Positions 40,864-51,064 of a stretch of DNA of 64,000 nt are shown here, in pieces (the first letter of the stretch is position 1; each line of letters starts with the position of its first letter). Under the pieces are notes generated by a model. It saw only the letters and a list, made by a program, of their open reading frames with translations. It had not been told where the DNA came from and made no database searches. The DNA comes from Nemertoderma westbladi (lineage: Eukaryota > Xenacoelomorpha > Nemertodermatida > Nemertodermatidae): NCBI GenBank assembly GCA_032718475.1, contig JAUCBJ010006724.1, forward strand, positions 1 through 64,000, given 5' to 3'. The position numbers and the translations under genes were made by a program.

Positions 40864-43692
40864 TCACATAGCTCGGTTAAAATAACAAAAAGAAAGTAGA
40901 TTCAGGCCTTTAATTTTATTAGAGAAAATGCTTTTAGACAATGAGTTAACAATCTCAGCAGGGAGCCAGTTCCAAATAGGAACAACTCTGTACGCAAATA
41001 TATTTTTACACATTAACAGTCGAGACTGCCGGTGGTGCAACTTGCGGTCATGTCCTCTCAACCCAGCCCTAGGAGCCAAGCTGAAGAAGTCAGAAGTATT
41101 TAAGTCAACGTCGTTATGATATATAGCAAAGGTCATCTTCAGGTCATAGATTATTCGTCGGACTTCTAATGGTTGCAACTGTAGGTCAGTAAGGCGATCT
41201 AAATAACTTAACGAACAATCTAAATTACAACGTTTAAAAAGGCGGCGTGTAAAATATCGCTGGACACGCTCAATTAAATCTATACTTCCTAAATGATACG
41301 GAGACCACACTGATGTACAGTATTCTAACAAGGGTCGCACATAAGATTTGTAAGCTATAATTAATGCACTACGGTTGTTGGTGTGAAAGCACTTAAATAT
41401 AAGGTTGATCATTTTGAAAGCCTTTGCAGATTGTTCACGACAATAGGTATCAAAAATAAGGTTACTGCACATTGTAATACCGAGGTCCCTACAAGATGTT
41501 TCTACATTTAATAACTTCCCCCCTAACATATATTGACAATCAGTGCGGTCTGCCGAGCCGATGTGAAGCACGCTGCATTTATGTGCTGCAATATGCAGTT
41601 GCCAATTGGCAGACCACATTTCCAAATCTAATAAGGCTTTGTTAAGTATTAATCTATCTGAAGTCTGTGCATATAGCTTTACATCGTCGGCAAATAGTTT
41701 ACATGATACACGGCGATCAATGGCATCAGGTAAGTCATTAATAAATATAATAAATAATATTGGGCCTAGAACACTTCCTTGAGGTGTTCCAGATACCACG
41801 TGACAGACATCGGAGAAACTATTACCAATTAATACTTTTTGACTACGATCTGTTAAAAATGCAGATAACCATAACAGTAAATCGCCAGTAATACCGTAAC
41901 TAGATAGCTTAAACAATAATTTACTATGCACCACAGAATCAAAAGCTTTGGCAAAATCTACATATATTATATCACAGCTATGACGTTTATCCAATAAGTT
42001 GCACCACTCCGTAACACATTCTAATAATTGAGTACAAGTAGACCGCTTTTTTAAAAACCCATGCTGAGATTTAGATATTACATTGTGTAAGTATAAATAT
42101 TCTAACACTGTCTCCTTGATACACATCTCCATAATCTTACATGAAATACAAGTTAACGAAATTGGTCTATAATTATATGGATTAGAGGCATCACCTTTCT
42201 TATAAACCGGTATAATGTAAGCTGTTAACCATATAGAAGGGAGAGCATGGCTACTAAATGATACTTGAAATATAGTAGCTAAAGGAGCTGCAAGGCACCG
42301 TGATAAATTACTAAATAACAAACTGGGGAAGCCATCTGGAGTGCGACTGGATTTACCTTCAATCTTACGTAAAAAAGTATACACTTTAATTGGGGTAAAA
42401 TCGACTGAGGACAAAGATACGTGAGCTGGAACACGCCGCTCAAAATTAGGCACAGCACCATCATCAAGTGAAAAGTTTTCTGAAAAAACACTAGATAAAA
42501 TTCGAGCCTTATCACAATCATTAACAACTGTTGCACCTTTGTACTTAAATGGAGAAATACCTGATTTCAGGTTACGTTTGGAATTTATATGTGCAAAAAT
42601 ATTTCCAATATTACCAGAGCTTAGAATTCTATTTTCGCGTATGCAGGCAGCCCGGAAGGTTGCTTGTGATGTAGCTTTAGCACATTTCTTATATTCCAAT
42701 CCACCATTGACTGTATGGCGCCGCCGCCATAACAGTTTTTTCTTACGCTGGAGAAGTCTAAGGAACTCTGGTTGGACTATTTTGTTACGCTTTGCACCAA
42801 AAACCTTAAATGGAACAAATTTATCAATCCCTGCACGTAGAGTAGCACTAAAAATATCCCAGAAATCATTTACCAGCAAACATGAATTGAAAACAGAGGG
42901 CCAGTCTATGTTATCTATATAGTCGGAAAACTTAACATAGTCTGCATTTTTAAAATCATAAAAACCAGTACAATCATGAGAATTAAAGTTACGGTCAGCA
43001 GATAAAATGCTAAAAACAACAGAATCGTGATCGCTTGTACTAAAAGGGGCCAAAACATTAACATTAGAAATAAACATATCTTCAGTAGAAAAAACAAGGT
43101 CTAACACATTATTACCACGGGTAGGTTTTAGCTGCAATTGATTTAGACTATTCTCTAGGAAACATTGAGAAAGCACATTATAGTTATCATTAGAGGGATG
43201 GGTTAATTTAACCCAATCATAATCAGGCAGGTTAAAGTCTCCAGTTACCACGCATGGGTAGGTAACTTCACAAAGAGAAGATAAACATTGGGAAAGCAAT
43301 TTGTCAGAGTCAAGGGTTGCTATAGTGCCCGACCGATATGTACAAATAAAGCGACTCGGGGAACTACCCACCAAATCCACGGCCACCACTTCTACTGTGT
43401 CCTCAAACTGCGGAGGTAATTTAACCTTGACACATTTGATGTCTGTTCGCACAAGAATGGCGACACCACCCCCCCTAGAGACGCGATCGTTCCGGAATAC
43501 CATATAATCACCATTACCACTAACCATTTTATCAGTTATTTCGTCTGTTAACCAAGACTCAGTGATACCAACAATACCATATCCATTTGATTGTAGAAAG
43601 AACTCAAAGTCAGTTAGTTTATTTTTAAGCGACTGAGCATTTATGACGCAGCATTCAGTAAAAGGGTCCTTAGGTTGCTTTCCTCCGTTTAC
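40864..43692 (-). CDS. LINE ORF2: endonuclease and reverse transcriptase
   Basis: The first ATG is at 43527, but the frame is open further up and the upstream codons encode essential endonuclease motifs (CCVINAQSLKNK, GITESWL), so I extend it to 43692, overlapping the end of ORF1. Endonuclease: VSRGGGVAIL, CTYRSG, VTGDFNLPDYDW, NVLDLVFST, STSDHDSVVF. RT: YRPISLTCISCKIME, QHGFLKKRSTCTQL, IYVDFAKAFDSVVH (motif A), SGTPQGSVLGPILFIIFINDL (motif B), CKLFADDVKLYA (motif C, intact), NWQLHIAAHKCSVLHIG, DLGITM. The C-terminus has the usual LL-x-C-x-x-VWSPY and ER-V-Q-R motifs. No stop or shift seen, about 942 codons. It nicks DNA and copies LINE RNA at the target. Translation probably needs reinitiation or frameshifting after ORF1. 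Confidence 0.9.
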   Translation of the reverse strand, partial: VNGGKQPKDPFTECCVINAQSLKNKLTDFEFFLQSNGYGIVGITESWLTDEITDKMVSGNGDYMVFRNDRVSRGGGVAILVRTDIKCVKVKLPPQFEDTVEVVAVDLVGSSPSRFICTYRSGTIATLDSDKLLSQCLSSLCEVTYPCVVTGDFNLPDYDWVKLTHPSNDNYNVLSQCFLENSLNQLQLKPTRGNNVLDLVFSTEDMFISNVNVLAPFSTSDHDSVVFSILSADRNFNSHDCTGFYDFKNADYVKFSDYIDNIDWPSVFNSCLLVNDFWDIFSATLRAGIDKFVPFKVFGAKRNKIVQPEFLRLLQRKKKLLWRRRHTVNGGLEYKKCAKATSQATFRAACIRENRILSSGNIGNIFAHINSKRNLKSGISPFKYKGATVVNDCDKARILSSVFSENFSLDDGAVPNFERRVPAHVSLSSVDFTPIKVYTFLRKIEGKSSRTPDGFPSLLFSNLSRCLAAPLATIFQVSFSSHALPSIWLTAYIIPVYKKGDASNPYNYRPISLTCISCKIMEMCIKETVLEYLYLHNVISKSQHGFLKKRSTCTQLLECVTEWCNLLDKRHSCDIIYVDFAKAFDSVVHSKLLFKLSSYGITGDLLLWLSAFLTDRSQKVLIGNSFSDVCHVVSGTPQGSVLGPILFIIFINDLPDAIDRRVSCKLFADDVKLYAQTSDRLILNKALLDLEMWSANWQLHIAAHKCSVLHIGSADRTDCQYMLGGKLLNVETSCRDLGITMCSNLIFDTYCREQSAKAFKMINLIFKCFHTNNRSALIIAYKSYVRPLLEYCTSVWSPYHLGSIDLIERVQRYFTRRLFKRCNLDCSLSYLDRLTDLQLQPLEVRRIIYDLKMTFAIYHNDVDLNTSDFFSLAPRAGLRGHDRKLHHRQSRLLMCKNIFAYRVVPIWNWLPAEIVNSLSKSIFSNKIKGLNLLSFCYFNRAM

Positions 43693-44768
43693 ACGTTTTC
43701 CGATGGAGATATTGGAGATGGAGATGAGATTGAAGAAGGAGATAGAGGTCGGCTTGTTGCTCGTGTTGATCTAAGATTCCGGGCAGCTTCCCGTTTGTTA
43801 AACTGCTGCTCACCTTGTAAACGGGTTAGATCTTGGTCGATATATACAGCTCTGAATAAAGCAGATTGGCGAAGTTTTTTCTTTTGACTGAGAATAAGAT
43901 TCTTGGTTTCAACGTTTGCGAGACGAATGATTACTCGAGAGGGCTTGTTATCTTTGGATGGAAGGCTGGAGACTATTGAGACAATTGCATCTTTCTGATG
44001 GAATTCCGACTCCAACAGGGAAGATATATTATCTTTGTCAGAGTCTTTGCCTAATACCGGTAATCCTCGAATCACGATATTCAACTCCCGCTTCCGTTGT
44101 TCTCGCACTTCCCGGTCTACATCATCTGATGTCATCATGGATGCCGTAGTCCGTGTTGTCTTCCGGCTAACTGTGGTCCATGGTGAGTCTGAAGACCCCG
44201 ACGCTAGTCCATTGGATTCTTCTCGTAGCTCATCTAAATCCGAGTTCAGCTGCTTAAACCCCTTTGAAATTGAATCTTTGAGGTTGGACACGACCGACAT
44301 TAGTGTTTCCGTAGTAACAGCTGCCGGATTAGCATTAGGTTCCCCGATGGTAAAACTGCCACGCGATTCGCATGTGTTGCACACTATTTTACAGTTTTTA
44401 CTCTTGGTGAGAATGGGAATATCTGATATGACCAAGCCGAGGCATGCGGTGTGTATCCAAGACCCACAGCAGTCACACCCCAGGCAATCTTTCCCAAGGA
44501 CTGCCTTGGCACAATGTGGACACAGACTTTCCACCGAAACATTCCCATCACTTGAGTGATCACCTAAATCGCATTGGGCAGCATGATTATTGAAAGCAGC
44601 TTTGTCAATGAAAAGCGCTGAACAACCATCGCAGTTAAACAGTTTAGAGAGGTCAATTTTCCCAGAACTTCGAGTTGCAGGCTGGCCAAACGCCACGCCA
44701 GGGGATTGCGAAATGCTGGGAACATGGCCGAATTTAGATTTCCGCTTGTCTTTGGCTGTGTTTGACAT
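43689..44768 (-). CDS. LINE ORF1 protein with PHD-like zinc finger
   Basis: 359 residues from the ATG at 44768. A first Cys/His group (CDGCSALFIDKAAFNNHAAQC) is followed by a PHD-like cluster (LCPHCAK..LGCDCCGSWIHTACLGL..IVCNTC), as found in ORF1 of several CR1-group LINEs. Next come a short coiled stretch and a folded region starting RELNIVIRGLPVLGKDSD, resembling the RRM-like RNA-binding domain of LINE ORF1 proteins. The C-terminus is Ser/Pro-rich (SPSPISPSENV). The stop codon overlaps the ORF2 frame. It presumably binds LINE RNA; the PHD-like part might bind chromatin (inference). Confidence 0.85.
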   Translation of the reverse strand: MSNTAKDKRKSKFGHVPSISQSPGVAFGQPATRSSGKIDLSKLFNCDGCSALFIDKAAFNNHAAQCDLGDHSSDGNVSVESLCPHCAKAVLGKDCLGCDCCGSWIHTACLGLVISDIPILTKSKNCKIVCNTCESRGSFTIGEPNANPAAVTTETLMSVVSNLKDSISKGFKQLNSDLDELREESNGLASGSSDSPWTTVSRKTTRTTASMMTSDDVDREVREQRKRELNIVIRGLPVLGKDSDKDNISSLLESEFHQKDAIVSIVSSLPSKDNKPSRVIIRLANVETKNLILSQKKKLRQSALFRAVYIDQDLTRLQGEQQFNKREAARNLRSTRATSRPLSPSSISSPSPISPSENV

Positions 44769-44938
44769 TGCAATTTTTATGTTGGCAAAAATTACAATCA
44801 ACAGTTTATATATTTACAAATTAAGGAATTACATGTACAATCAAGCAGTACAGCAGTCGGTATACGGTAGGCAGGTAGGCCTAACGTGCATTGAAAACAA
44901 CTCAGATCAACGATGCAAACGATGCAAACGACGCAAAC

Positions 44939-45516
44939 GATACCTTGCGGTACACCACAGATAATCTCTTGTACAGTAGACTGTGATTTGCTAATGACTA
45001 CAGTTTGACCTCTGTCTGACAGGTAGGACTTGAATCAGTCTATAGAACCTACACCCATCAGGCCTAACTTACCAAGCAGAATTTCATGATCTACAGTATC
45101 GAAAGCCTTTTGTAGGTCCAACATTACCATACCAGTATATAAACCCTTTGCGTTATTACATCTAATTGTATCAGTTAAGTTAATAAGGCAGGTGTCTGTA
45201 GAATATGATTTACGAAAACCGGACTGAAGTTCATACTGTAGATCAGATTTAGCCTACTAAGATGTGCTTCCAGCTGTAGAAAAACAGAACGTTCTAGAAT
45301 TTTAGATACAATACTTAAGATACTAACAGGTCTGTAATTACAGGGTTACTTTACTATTCTTTTTATACAGAGGAACAACCTTAGCTAATTTCAGTTCGTC
45401 TGGTACTACATTATCTACGATAGAGTAATTAATAATAAAAGTAATAGGCACTTTAAGTACTTCAGCACCATCCTTAAGAAAACGGGCAGGTATTAGGTCT
45501 AGACCGGTACTTTTTG
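44939..45516 (-). pseudogene. Inverted 5' segment of an L2/CR1-like LINE (RT part)
   Basis: On the minus strand it reads GLDLIPARFLKDGAEVLKVP, then NYRPVSILSIVSKILER, VMLDLQKAFDTVDHEILLGK (motif A) and ends in CGVPQG (motif B), with several frame breaks. The segment is in opposite orientation to the adjoining 3' end. Confidence 0.8.
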
Positions 45517-45865
45517 AGTGAAATGTCCCAATTACCTACATTAAAACAAAAATTCAACAGAGTACGCGATACAATACCAGAGCTAGTGCTTCAAACTTCT
45601 ACCTCCCGAATTGTAAATCCGTTGAATCTGATACTTTCTTTTAAAATTCGGTATTAAAAATTGGAACGCTCTGCCTAATGATATTAAAAACCTAGATAAT
45701 CAACATTCTTTTAAATCTGCTGTTAATCTCACCTCCGTGTGCAATGTAAAAATAAGCTGCGCTTTTGGGTTAATCCATGTTATGTTGGACAATACGGTAC
45801 ATTGTTTGGTGTATTTGTTATTGTTTTTACATAATGTATATATAAAAATCTACTATGCACGTTAA
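45517..45865 (+). mobile_element. 3' end of the same LINE type, plus orientation
   Basis: Starts within the codons for KCPNYL and follows the C-terminus and UTR of the 10830-11650 copy on the plus strand, with one UTR deletion of about 200 bp. Together with 44939-45516 it forms an inverted/direct pair typical of twin priming. Confidence 0.8.
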
Positions 45866-45887
45866 GTAAAAACCTTACCTGTTGAAG

Positions 45888-47224
45888 GCAGGGTTGGGCG
45901 CTACTCCTATCTGCTACCCGAAGGTAGGGGTGGGCGCTACTCCTATCTGCTACCCGAATTTAAGGGTGGGCGCTACTCCTATCTGCTACCCGAATGTAGG
46001 GGTAGGCGCTACTCCTATCTGCTACCCGAAGGTAGGGGTGGGCGCTACTCCTATCTGCTACCCGAAGGTAGGGGTGGGCGCTACTCCTATCTGCTACCCG
46101 AGGATAGGGGCGGGCGCTACTCCTATCTGCTCCCCGAATGTAGGGGTAGGCGCTACTCCTATCTGCTACCCGAAGGTAGGGGTGGGCGCTACTCCTATCT
46201 GCTACCCGAAGGTAGGGGTGGGCGCTACTCCTATCTGCTACCCGAATGTAGGGGTAGGCGCTACTCCTATCTGCTACCCGAAGGTAGGGGTGGGCGCTAC
46301 TCCTATCTGCTACCCGAAGGTAGGGGGTGGGCGCTACTCCTATCTGCTACTCGAAGGTATGGGTGGGTACTACTCCTATCTGCTACCCGAATGTAGGGTA
46401 GGCGCTACTCCTATCTGCTACCCGAAGGTAGGGGTGGGCGCTACTCCCATCTGCTACCCGAAGGTAGGTGTGGGCGCTACTCCTATCTGCTACCCGAAGG
46501 TAGGGGTGGGCGCTACTCCTATCTGCTACCCGAAGGTAGGGGTGGGCGCTACTCCTATCTGCTACCCGAATTTAAGGGTGGGCGCTACTCCTATCTGCTC
46601 CCCGAATGTAGGGGTAGGCGCTACTCCTATCTGCTACCCGAAGATAGGGGCGGGCGCTACTCCTATCTGCTCCCCGAATGTAGGGGTAGGCGCTACTCCT
46701 ATCTGCTACCCGAAGGTAGGGGTGGGCGCTACTCCTATCTGCTACCCGAAGGTAGGGGTGGGCGCTACTCCTATCTGCTACCCGAATTTAAGGGTGGGCG
46801 CTACTCCTATCTGCTACCCGAAGATAGGGGCGGGCGCTACTCCTATCTGCTCCCCGAATGTAGGGGTAGGCGCTACTCCTATCTGCTACCCGAAGGTAGG
46901 GGTGGGCGCTACTCCTATCTGCTACCCGAAGGTAGGGGTGGACGCTACTCCTATCTGCTACCCGAAGGTAGGGGTGGGCGCTACTCCTATCTGCTACCCG
47001 AGGATAGGGGCGGGCGCTACTCCTATCTGCTCCCCGAATGTAGGGGTTGGCGCTACTCCTATCTGCTACCCGAAGGTAGGGGTGGGCGCTACTCCTATCT
47101 GCTACCCGAAGGTAGGGGTGGGCGCTACTCCTATCTGCAACCCGAAGGTAGGGGTGGGCGCTACTCCTATCTGCTACCCGAAGGTAGGGGTGGGTACTAC
47201 TCCTATCTGCTACCCGAAGAGGCA
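45888..47224 (+). repeat. 36-bp GC-rich minisatellite (about 37 copies)
   Basis: Unit ggtaggggtgggcgctactc followed by ctatctgctacccgaa. Several variant units (tttaagggtggg, tgtaggggtagg, gataggggcggg) recur in blocks. Because 36 is divisible by three it is open on the plus strand for 466 codons (45882-47282) and partly on the minus strand (46788-47225). I regard the frames as repeat by-products: no signal peptide, promoter or domain. Confidence 0.9.
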
Positions 47225-47640
47225 ACTCCTATCCCTTTTGACAATTTTTAAACTACAGTATCTAATTAAGGTTTATCATTAACTTAATATGCGGGATACA
47301 GACAACTCTTGTCTGGTGTTGTATCTGTATGGTCACCGAATATTTCTTCGGTAGAAACAGCATTCTATACCAATGGGATGTTTAACCGGAGGATATATTT
47401 AAAACGCGACTCTTATGTTGGTAGTGGAAGACATTAATGTCAATGAGTCCCTGGCACTGGTAATTTTCTTGAAAAATGGTAAGAAATTGAATGTTGTCCC
47501 AATATTTATTAATAACAAGAACAAAAAATTCCAACGAAAAATTTGTTTTGTCGATATTGACAGATCCTATACTGATTCCAACTCAGTAGGCCTATATTGT
47601 CTAGTTTATCCCACGAGCATAATGTAGTACTTACGTTTCT
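47225..47640. other. Spacer downstream of the first fibrinogen-domain exon
   Basis: A 70-codon ATG frame at 47415-47627 (plus) has no recognisable domain; I do not support it as a gene. Otherwise AT-rich. Confidence 0.5.
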
Positions 47641-48579
47641 CTAAATTCTAATTTTCATCTCAACTTTAATTGCTCTTCTCCATATAAAATGAGAGCCCCA
47701 AGTAATCATTTGAAAATATTTATTTGAAGAATTTTTATATTTTATGTTGTTATCCAGTGTTCTATGTGATCCATATACACCATTGAGATTAGATAAGCGG
47801 CAAACATCAGAACTAGTTGACCACCAGGCACTTTTTCTATATTCAGCACTATTACATCCTGTCCCATCGTAATCATGATCGAATGTTGAAAAGGGGTACC
47901 CAGTGGGAAAACTATCTGGGTAAGTGTAATTGTTGAATCCGTCGTTGCGTAGGAAGTAATCACCTATGTTTCCATGGTACCCAGACAAACGCAAGTCATA
48001 AGTCGGAAATGGACCCAATTGAAACTCTGAATATTCAGCATACCCTGTGAACTCCTCATGGATGTGTTCGTGTTTGAATCGAAATTCTATTCGAAGTGTT
48101 TTAGCTGCTTTTTTAGTAAACCAGCGAATAAATTCTAAGCCAATGAAGAAATCCTCTCGTCTATTTACGTCACCAAATCCTCTGACGTAATCATTGAAAC
48201 CCCGGTAGAAGTCTACCGATCCACTGACTCTTTGTTGGATAACAAACCAATGCTGCCAGGTACCTCCTAGATTTGTCATAATACAAAGTATAGGAATGTA
48301 TGTTCCATTTAAACTAACCCCAGTCGCTCCCTTTAACACTAACTCGGATGATCCATTTAATATCCCCTGTGGTGGATCATGAAGTGAGGTATTATCTGGA
48401 TTGAATCTGTTACATGGGTAGAATGCAGCGAAAGTCTCCCATGTATCATTTATTTGTGATATCATATTAAATTTTAAATCCTCGAATTCATTGTTAAGTT
48501 TAGTTGGAAAACTATTCCTTATTATCGATGAAAACCATTCATTATCGATGTGGCCCACTAATACCTCTTTTTGTGGTTC
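47641..48579 (-). CDS. Fibrinogen-related protein, terminal exon
   Basis: 312 codons then TAG. The exon start at 48579 is set by a good 3' splice site (pyrimidine-rich, TTTATTTCCTAG then GAACC) with an in-frame stop inside the intron, so upstream exons are missing here and no signal peptide can be seen. Residues from about 100 form a fibrinogen C-terminal (FReD) domain: HWFVIQQRVSGSVDFYRGFNDYVRGFGDV, FFIGLEFI, then FSTFDHDYDG..C..AWW and C-x-LSNLNGVYG, ending KVEMKIRI. The core Trp/Gly/Cys positions are kept. The N-terminal part is helical and unlike usual fibrinogen linkers. Such proteins are usually secreted lectin-like or immune-recognition molecules in invertebrates; that role is inferred. 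Confidence 0.85.
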   Translation of the reverse strand, partial: EPQKEVLVGHIDNEWFSSIIRNSFPTKLNNEFEDLKFNMISQINDTWETFAAFYPCNRFNPDNTSLHDPPQGILNGSSELVLKGATGVSLNGTYIPILCIMTNLGGTWQHWFVIQQRVSGSVDFYRGFNDYVRGFGDVNRREDFFIGLEFIRWFTKKAAKTLRIEFRFKHEHIHEEFTGYAEYSEFQLGPFPTYDLRLSGYHGNIGDYFLRNDGFNNYTYPDSFPTGYPFSTFDHDYDGTGCNSAEYRKSAWWSTSSDVCRLSNLNGVYGSHRTLDNNIKYKNSSNKYFQMITWGSHFIWRRAIKVEMKIRI

Positions 48580-48769
48580 CTAGGAAATAAAGAAATCATA
48601 TAGCACGTTAAATGGAGCCAAATAATTGACCAGAAACTAGTCATTTTTCTCATGAATAATGTATGACTTTAGGACTACACAGACATGACGACATCATAAC
48701 TATATAGGGATTATAGTAGGTTATGATGACGTACAATTAATACTACAGCCTCTACAAGGAAAATATATG

Positions 48770-49396
48770 ACAAGATGCTACCTATAGAAACAGGGGACTT
48801 CACACCCGCCGAACTCCAAAGAAGCATTGTCCAAAGCATGTCCAATCACAAAGCTAGTGGATTAGATGAAATCCCTGCTGAGGCATGGAAAACAGGAGTG
48901 CTAAACATACTGTTAGTGGATGTGTGCAACCGGATGCTGAAAGGGGAAACCCTTGATCTTTTACAAGATCTCTCCAGGCACCTGAAGATTAAGTACTTTC
49001 GAGCCACAGTGGAAAGTGTACTTTTATACGGGGTTGAGACCTGGACACTGACGAAATCACTTGAACAACGAATTGCTACACAAGACTACTAAGGGCTGTC
49101 CTAAACATCAGCTGGAGACAACATATGACAAACGCCGAGCTCTATGGTACTATACCACCTGTATCAACCACCCTCCGTGAACGCAGATTAAGATTCAGTG
49201 GGCACTGCTGGCGAAGTAAAGCCGAGGTCATGCCAGATCTACTTTCTGGCAACCAACTCAAGGAAAGCGTAGTCGTGGACGACCGGCTTGAAAGGCATAC
49301 TGAACTTGAGAGAAACGCAATTTCGACAACTATGGAGAATCGGGAAGCCTGGAAGGATCACATTTCCACTGTCCGAGTTCGCTCGACCTAGTAGTA
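48770..49396 (+). pseudogene. RTE-type LINE with RT core deleted
   Basis: The frame at 48775-49092 starts with KASGLDEIPAEAWKTG and N-x-x-L-x-x-V-C-N, the RTE RT N-terminus. It then jumps straight to YFRATVESVLLYGVETWTLT from the post-RT region, so motifs A-E are gone. A second piece (49125-49391) carries RRLRFSGHCWRS and the RTE C-terminus (ERNAISTTMENREAWKDHI). It ends in a (tag)n repeat at 49388-49400. It lies between the two fibrinogen-domain exons. Confidence 0.8.
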
Positions 49397-49587
49397 GTAG
49401 TTGTACAGTAGTATCATAGTAGTTGTACAATACTACATGTAGGCCTATGGGATAGTATTTATTTGCAAAAACAGCCGAAATTAGCTTATAAAATTAGCTT
49501 ACGCTATTAGTTCTCGCTTACTGTTTAGATTATAATAATGTGCCACTGTGACCTGCTCCGTTCCCTTACTTGATAATTAATATATTA

Positions 49588-50859
49588 TCAATTAGCAAGA
49601 TGGCATTCCTGAGAGTACCTATCATCTCCCCATTGTCGCAGAATATCTAAATAACTAAAACTATAATATTTACGTACCTTGATTTTCATTTCAACTTTTC
49701 TGATGGTGATATTATAATAAGGGATGATTTTATTACTAGATCGAACATGTACTTCATCATCGTAAGTGATCTTATCATATGGTGCATTTAAGTTCGTTAG
49801 ACAACTGTATTGACTAAACCACCATCCACTGCCTGAACTCTGGGCGCAGTTTAAATTGGATTTAACATTTTCCCTATCAAATGTTGAAAATGGACGAGAA
49901 GTATTGAAGTCCCTTCGTAAAGCATCAGTGGTTACATCACCTGAGAAATGACCAGATATGGTCATCGAATATGTGTCCGTAGACGTAATCTGGAAACCAT
50001 CGTATGCCACTCCGAAAGAAATATCTTCTTCTATATAAACACCACGCATTCCTGTTCCCCTCATATCAAACCGTAGACGAGCACCACCTTTGGTTATTCT
50101 GCTAATCGTTTCTAAACCTACCCAGAAGCTGCCGTGTGAACCAAAACCCGCTACATAATCATTCCACGTCATGTTAAACGTTTGCCTATCATCAATACGA
50201 CGTTGGATCAACCACCAGGGGCCATCTGGACTGGATGTGTCACAGTGTGGTAGTGCTTTACCTTCCTTTTGTGCTTTAGTGCAATTGTATTTCATCAAGT
50301 AATCTGCTAAAAGACTACGAAGCCTCTGTAAATTACTTGAGTCCTTAGTGAAGTCTTTAGTTATACTATTCCATTTTATAAGCATTTCGTTTTTAAATTC
50401 ATTTAGTTTTAAGCCATTGGTTATTAAATTTTCTACAATTTCAAAGAATTTATCTTTAATCGTGTTGGCAATGTATTTATTATCCATGTTCGGCATGTGA
50501 AAATTTTTGAATTTTCCAAGTATTTTTTGATATAGATTTTCCAATTTAACCCATGCTTTTTTCTCCACTTTATCTATGAGGTTTAGAGCATTATTATTAT
50601 TCCATATATTTCTCCCGGCAGCAGAAATAAATGCGGTCAAAATTAATTTAGTATTATTCCTCGGTGATTTGTTTTCTTGGTCGTCGGAAGGCATTTCATT
50701 AAATCGAAATAGCATTGCGTGTTCTTCTTCAATGTTTAAAACTATATCATCAACTGTGATCCATGCAAAATCATGAAAGTATTGGTATAAATTAAATTTC
50801 AGTCTTTCAATACCCCTGATCATGATATTCTTTATTTCTATTATAGCTTTGTCGCCCTC
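49588..50859 (-). CDS. Fibrinogen-related protein, terminal exon
   Basis: 423 codons. The start is placed at a 3' splice site (T-run, TTTTTTTTAAG then GAGGGC); the frame continues upstream to 50910 through what looks like intron. A helical N-terminal half of about 220 residues with no known domain is followed by the FReD domain: PWWLIQRRIDDRQTFNMTWNDYVAGFG, SFWVGLETI, FSTFDRENVKSNLNCAQ..GWWFSQYSCLTNLNAPY, KVEMKIKV. Trp, Gly and Cys landmarks are present. A potential 5' splice site (AAG/GTACGT) sits at the end of the domain, so the last 25-30 residues may be intron. Paralogue of the exon at 47641, same strand and same exon phase; together they suggest a small gene cluster. Confidence 0.85.
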   Translation of the reverse strand, partial: EGDKAIIEIKNIMIRGIERLKFNLYQYFHDFAWITVDDIVLNIEEEHAMLFRFNEMPSDDQENKSPRNNTKLILTAFISAAGRNIWNNNNALNLIDKVEKKAWVKLENLYQKILGKFKNFHMPNMDNKYIANTIKDKFFEIVENLITNGLKLNEFKNEMLIKWNSITKDFTKDSSNLQRLRSLLADYLMKYNCTKAQKEGKALPHCDTSSPDGPWWLIQRRIDDRQTFNMTWNDYVAGFGSHGSFWVGLETISRITKGGARLRFDMRGTGMRGVYIEEDISFGVAYDGFQITSTDTYSMTISGHFSGDVTTDALRRDFNTSRPFSTFDRENVKSNLNCAQSSGSGWWFSQYSCLTNLNAPYDKITYDDEVHVRSSNKIIPYYNITIRKVEMKIKVRKYYSFSYLDILRQWGDDRYSQECHLAN

Positions 50860-51064
50860 CTTAAAAAAAATATATAAATTACTATTGTATATTAGGAAAC
50901 ACTGACACATTGGAATGTCATACGTAGAATATTGTTTTAGATATTGCGCCGTAGAATAACGTACTACTTTTTTTAGTTTAAACCAAATTTGAATGTTTAT
51001 TATTTATTGATATCACTGAAGACAAGTGTTAATACTTGAAATGGCCATTTTTGTGATGAAATGA

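Larger units (their letters stand above)
40506..44938 (-). mobile_element. CR1-like LINE, ORF1 and ORF2 open
   Basis: Minus-strand element with 5' region (44769-44938, including gatgcaaac short repeats), ORF1, overlapping ORF2, an AT-rich 3' UTR with a roughly 55-bp internal duplication (40631-40745), and a (TAA)n end near 40506-40520. The exact 5' boundary is unclear; the next segment (44939 on) belongs to another LINE. Confidence 0.85.

Noticed and set aside
45882-47282. 466-residue repetitive protein
   Set aside because: Explained by a 36-bp minisatellite; no domain, start context or signal peptide.
47415-47627. 70-codon plus-strand gene
   Set aside because: No recognisable domain; too short to support alone.
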